Translations under genes and position numbers: made by a program
In this document: positions 62,761 through 64,000 of the stretch, piece by piece
Layout: each line of letters starts with the position of its first letter
Numbering within the stretch: position 1 is the first letter of the stretch
NCBI RefSeq assembly: GCF_003387475.1
Contig: NZ_QUNO01000017.1
Span: 124,001-188,000 of the forward strand
Origin: Kutzneria buriramensis
Lineage (GTDB): Bacteria; Actinomycetota; Actinomycetes; Mycobacteriales; Pseudonocardiaceae
Reading direction: 5' to 3'
DNA: 64,000 bases
Notes under the pieces: model-generated
The model's input: the letters and a program-made list of their open reading frames with translations, nothing else
What the model was told of the DNA's origin: nothing
The model's database searches: none

Positions 62761-64000
62761 ATGGCATGGGTCGAGAAAACGGGTAAGAACAGCTGGCGAG
62801 TCCGCTACCCCAAAAAGACCGGCGGAACCGGCTCCATGTCCGGATTCCGCACCAAGAAAGCCGCCGACGCCTACGCCAACGACCTCGAGACCGACCAGCG
62901 CCGCGGCATCTGGATCGACCCCACCGACTCCCGCATCACCGTCGCCGACTGGACCGCGCAGTGGTTCCCCACCCTGGACGTCGATCCCCGCACCATCGAC
63001 AACTACCGCAGCTACCTCACCAACCACATCCTGCCCCACTGGGGCACCAGCAGCCTCGGCGAGATCACCGCCCTCGACGTCACCGCATGGATCAAACAAC
63101 TCCGCCACCACCTCGCAGCCTCCACCGTCAACTGCGTCGTCTGCGTATTCGCCATGCTCATGGACGACGCCGTCGACCAACACCTCATCCCCGCCAACCC
63201 CGTCCGCCGACGCCCCCGCCGCGGACGCCGCTGCAACCGACCACACCCACCCACCGAACGCGTCTGGACCACACCCGAGAAGGTGCTGCGCGCCGCCGAG
63301 CAGGCCGGCATGCTCGGCGGACCCGACGCGAAGCTGTTGGTCATCACCACCGCCTGGACCGGCTGCCGCTGGGGCGAAATGGCCGGACTGCAACCACACA
63401 ACGTCGACCTCATCCGCCGCGTGATCGTCATTGATGACAAGATAGGGGCCCTGCACGAGTCCGCCCACACGCTCTGGCTCGGCCCACCCAAAACACCGTC
63501 CTCAGCGCGCACCATTCCACTACCACCGTTCCTGGTCGAACTCCTGCGCGAGCACCTCGCCCGACACACGGGCCAGTTCGTTTTCACCAGCCCACTCGGC
63601 TATCCCCTGCGGCGCAGCGACTTCCACCGCCGCGTGTTCCGCCCCGCCGTCGACGGCAACCGAGACCACCCCAACGCCAGCATCCACACCGAACCCGTCC
63701 AACCAGGACTGACCTTCCACGGACTACGGCACAGCCACAAAACCTGGATGATCACCGACGGCATCCCTGAAATCGCGCAAGCCAAACGACTCGGCCACCA
63801 CCTGTCCAACCGACTCGTCGAAACCTACAGCCACGTCGCCCCCGAAATCGAAACCCGCCTCCTACGCGGACTCGAACAACGCTGGCACAACGCCACCCAC
63901 ACCCGACGCCCCACCGACAACCGACCCCGTCGCAGCTCGGCAGCCGGTGCACACCACACGCGTCCGGCGCGGCGCAGCACCCCGCGCACAAACAGCACAC
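62761..64000 (+). CDS. tyrosine site-specific integrase (runs off right edge)
   Basis: At least 413 residues, open at the window end. ATG 62761 has GGAGG about 6 nt upstream. An Arm-type DNA-binding N-terminus (MAWVEKTGKNSWRVRYPKKT), a SAM-like core-binding domain (ITVADWTAQWFPTLDVDPRT) and the catalytic domain are present. Catalytic residues: Arg203 (GCRWGE), His320 and Arg323 (HGLRH), His346 (LGHH), Tyr356 (ETYSH). It belongs to the large actinomycete ICE/phage integrase group that targets tRNA genes. The C-terminus beyond ~385 is a basic low-complexity tail. The att site and excisionase would be expected to the right of the window. Confidence 0.9.
   Translation, partial: MAWVEKTGKNSWRVRYPKKTGGTGSMSGFRTKKAADAYANDLETDQRRGIWIDPTDSRITVADWTAQWFPTLDVDPRTIDNYRSYLTNHILPHWGTSSLGEITALDVTAWIKQLRHHLAASTVNCVVCVFAMLMDDAVDQHLIPANPVRRRPRRGRRCNRPHPPTERVWTTPEKVLRAAEQAGMLGGPDAKLLVITTAWTGCRWGEMAGLQPHNVDLIRRVIVIDDKIGALHESAHTLWLGPPKTPSSARTIPLPPFLVELLREHLARHTGQFVFTSPLGYPLRRSDFHRRVFRPAVDGNRDHPNASIHTEPVQPGLTFHGLRHSHKTWMITDGIPEIAQAKRLGHHLSNRLVETYSHVAPEIETRLLRGLEQRWHNATHTRRPTDNRPRRSSAAGAHHTRPARRSTPRTNST

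Overview
The window is GC-rich, densely coded actinomycete DNA with frequent GTG/TTG starts. A WXG/PE-like, DUF3558 lipoprotein, PPE-like and EspG-type gene set feeding an RHS protein, together with many STAND/NB-ARC regulators, points to the Pseudonocardiales (inference; no rRNA or species marker is present). It is an accessory region rich in inter-bacterial toxins, NTPase sensors and mobile-element debris, not a housekeeping region.

Layout. (a) 1-4729, minus strand: a tightly coupled operon of WXG/PE-like protein, DUF3558 lipoprotein, PPE-like protein, EspG-like chaperone and an RHS polymorphic toxin whose C-terminus lies off the left edge. (b) 4.7-12.4 kb: a decayed gene, an XRE-HEAT regulator, a small membrane peptide and a STAND-TPR gene with twelve 42-residue repeats whose reading frame breaks inside the Walker A motif. 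(c) 12.4-17.1 kb: a two-gene Trypco1 / trypsin-STAND-WD40 conflict system. (d) 17.2-23.3 kb: decayed genes including a frameshifted barstar and two winged-helix C-termini, then a PadR-controlled membrane protein divergent from a PAF-acetylhydrolase-like esterase, a GNAT enzyme and a 5'-truncated NlpC/P60 gene. (e) 23.5-29.3 kb: a divergent AraC/oxidoreductase pair inside debris of an integrative element (second NlpC/P60 gene, Tn554-type TnpC, integrase tail, an att-like site built on a tRNA-Ala 3' end flanked by 22-bp direct repeats, ABC transporter and transposase scraps).

(f) 29.4-39.0 kb: three secreted proteins (a 1247-residue ALF-repeat, alanine-rich coiled-coil protein with a toxin-like C-terminus; a small exported protein; a trypsin fold lacking all three catalytic residues fused to a beta-propeller lectin) divergent from a SARP-NB-ARC-TPR regulator. 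(g) 39.0-47.3 kb: transposase remnants, a truncated secreted-protein gene, an NB-ARC-TPR protein, a GT-B-like protein overlapping a small gene, a second SARP-STAND regulator and a 59-residue membrane peptide. (h) 47.6-61.1 kb: an IS transposase, then a very large secreted RHS/HINT toxin (about 3229 residues) with a 4-bp-overlapping immunity gene, divergent from a secreted tachylectin-like lectin. (i) 61.3-64.0 kb: an FAD monooxygenase and an actinomycete tyrosine integrase running off the right edge.

Taken together, the window combines exported polymorphic toxins with immunity genes, NTP-dependent sensor proteins likely used in defence or signalling, and at least three layers of mobile-element decay. 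The least described units are the Trypco1/trypsin-STAND operon and the SARP-linked set of pseudo-protease lectin and ALF protein.
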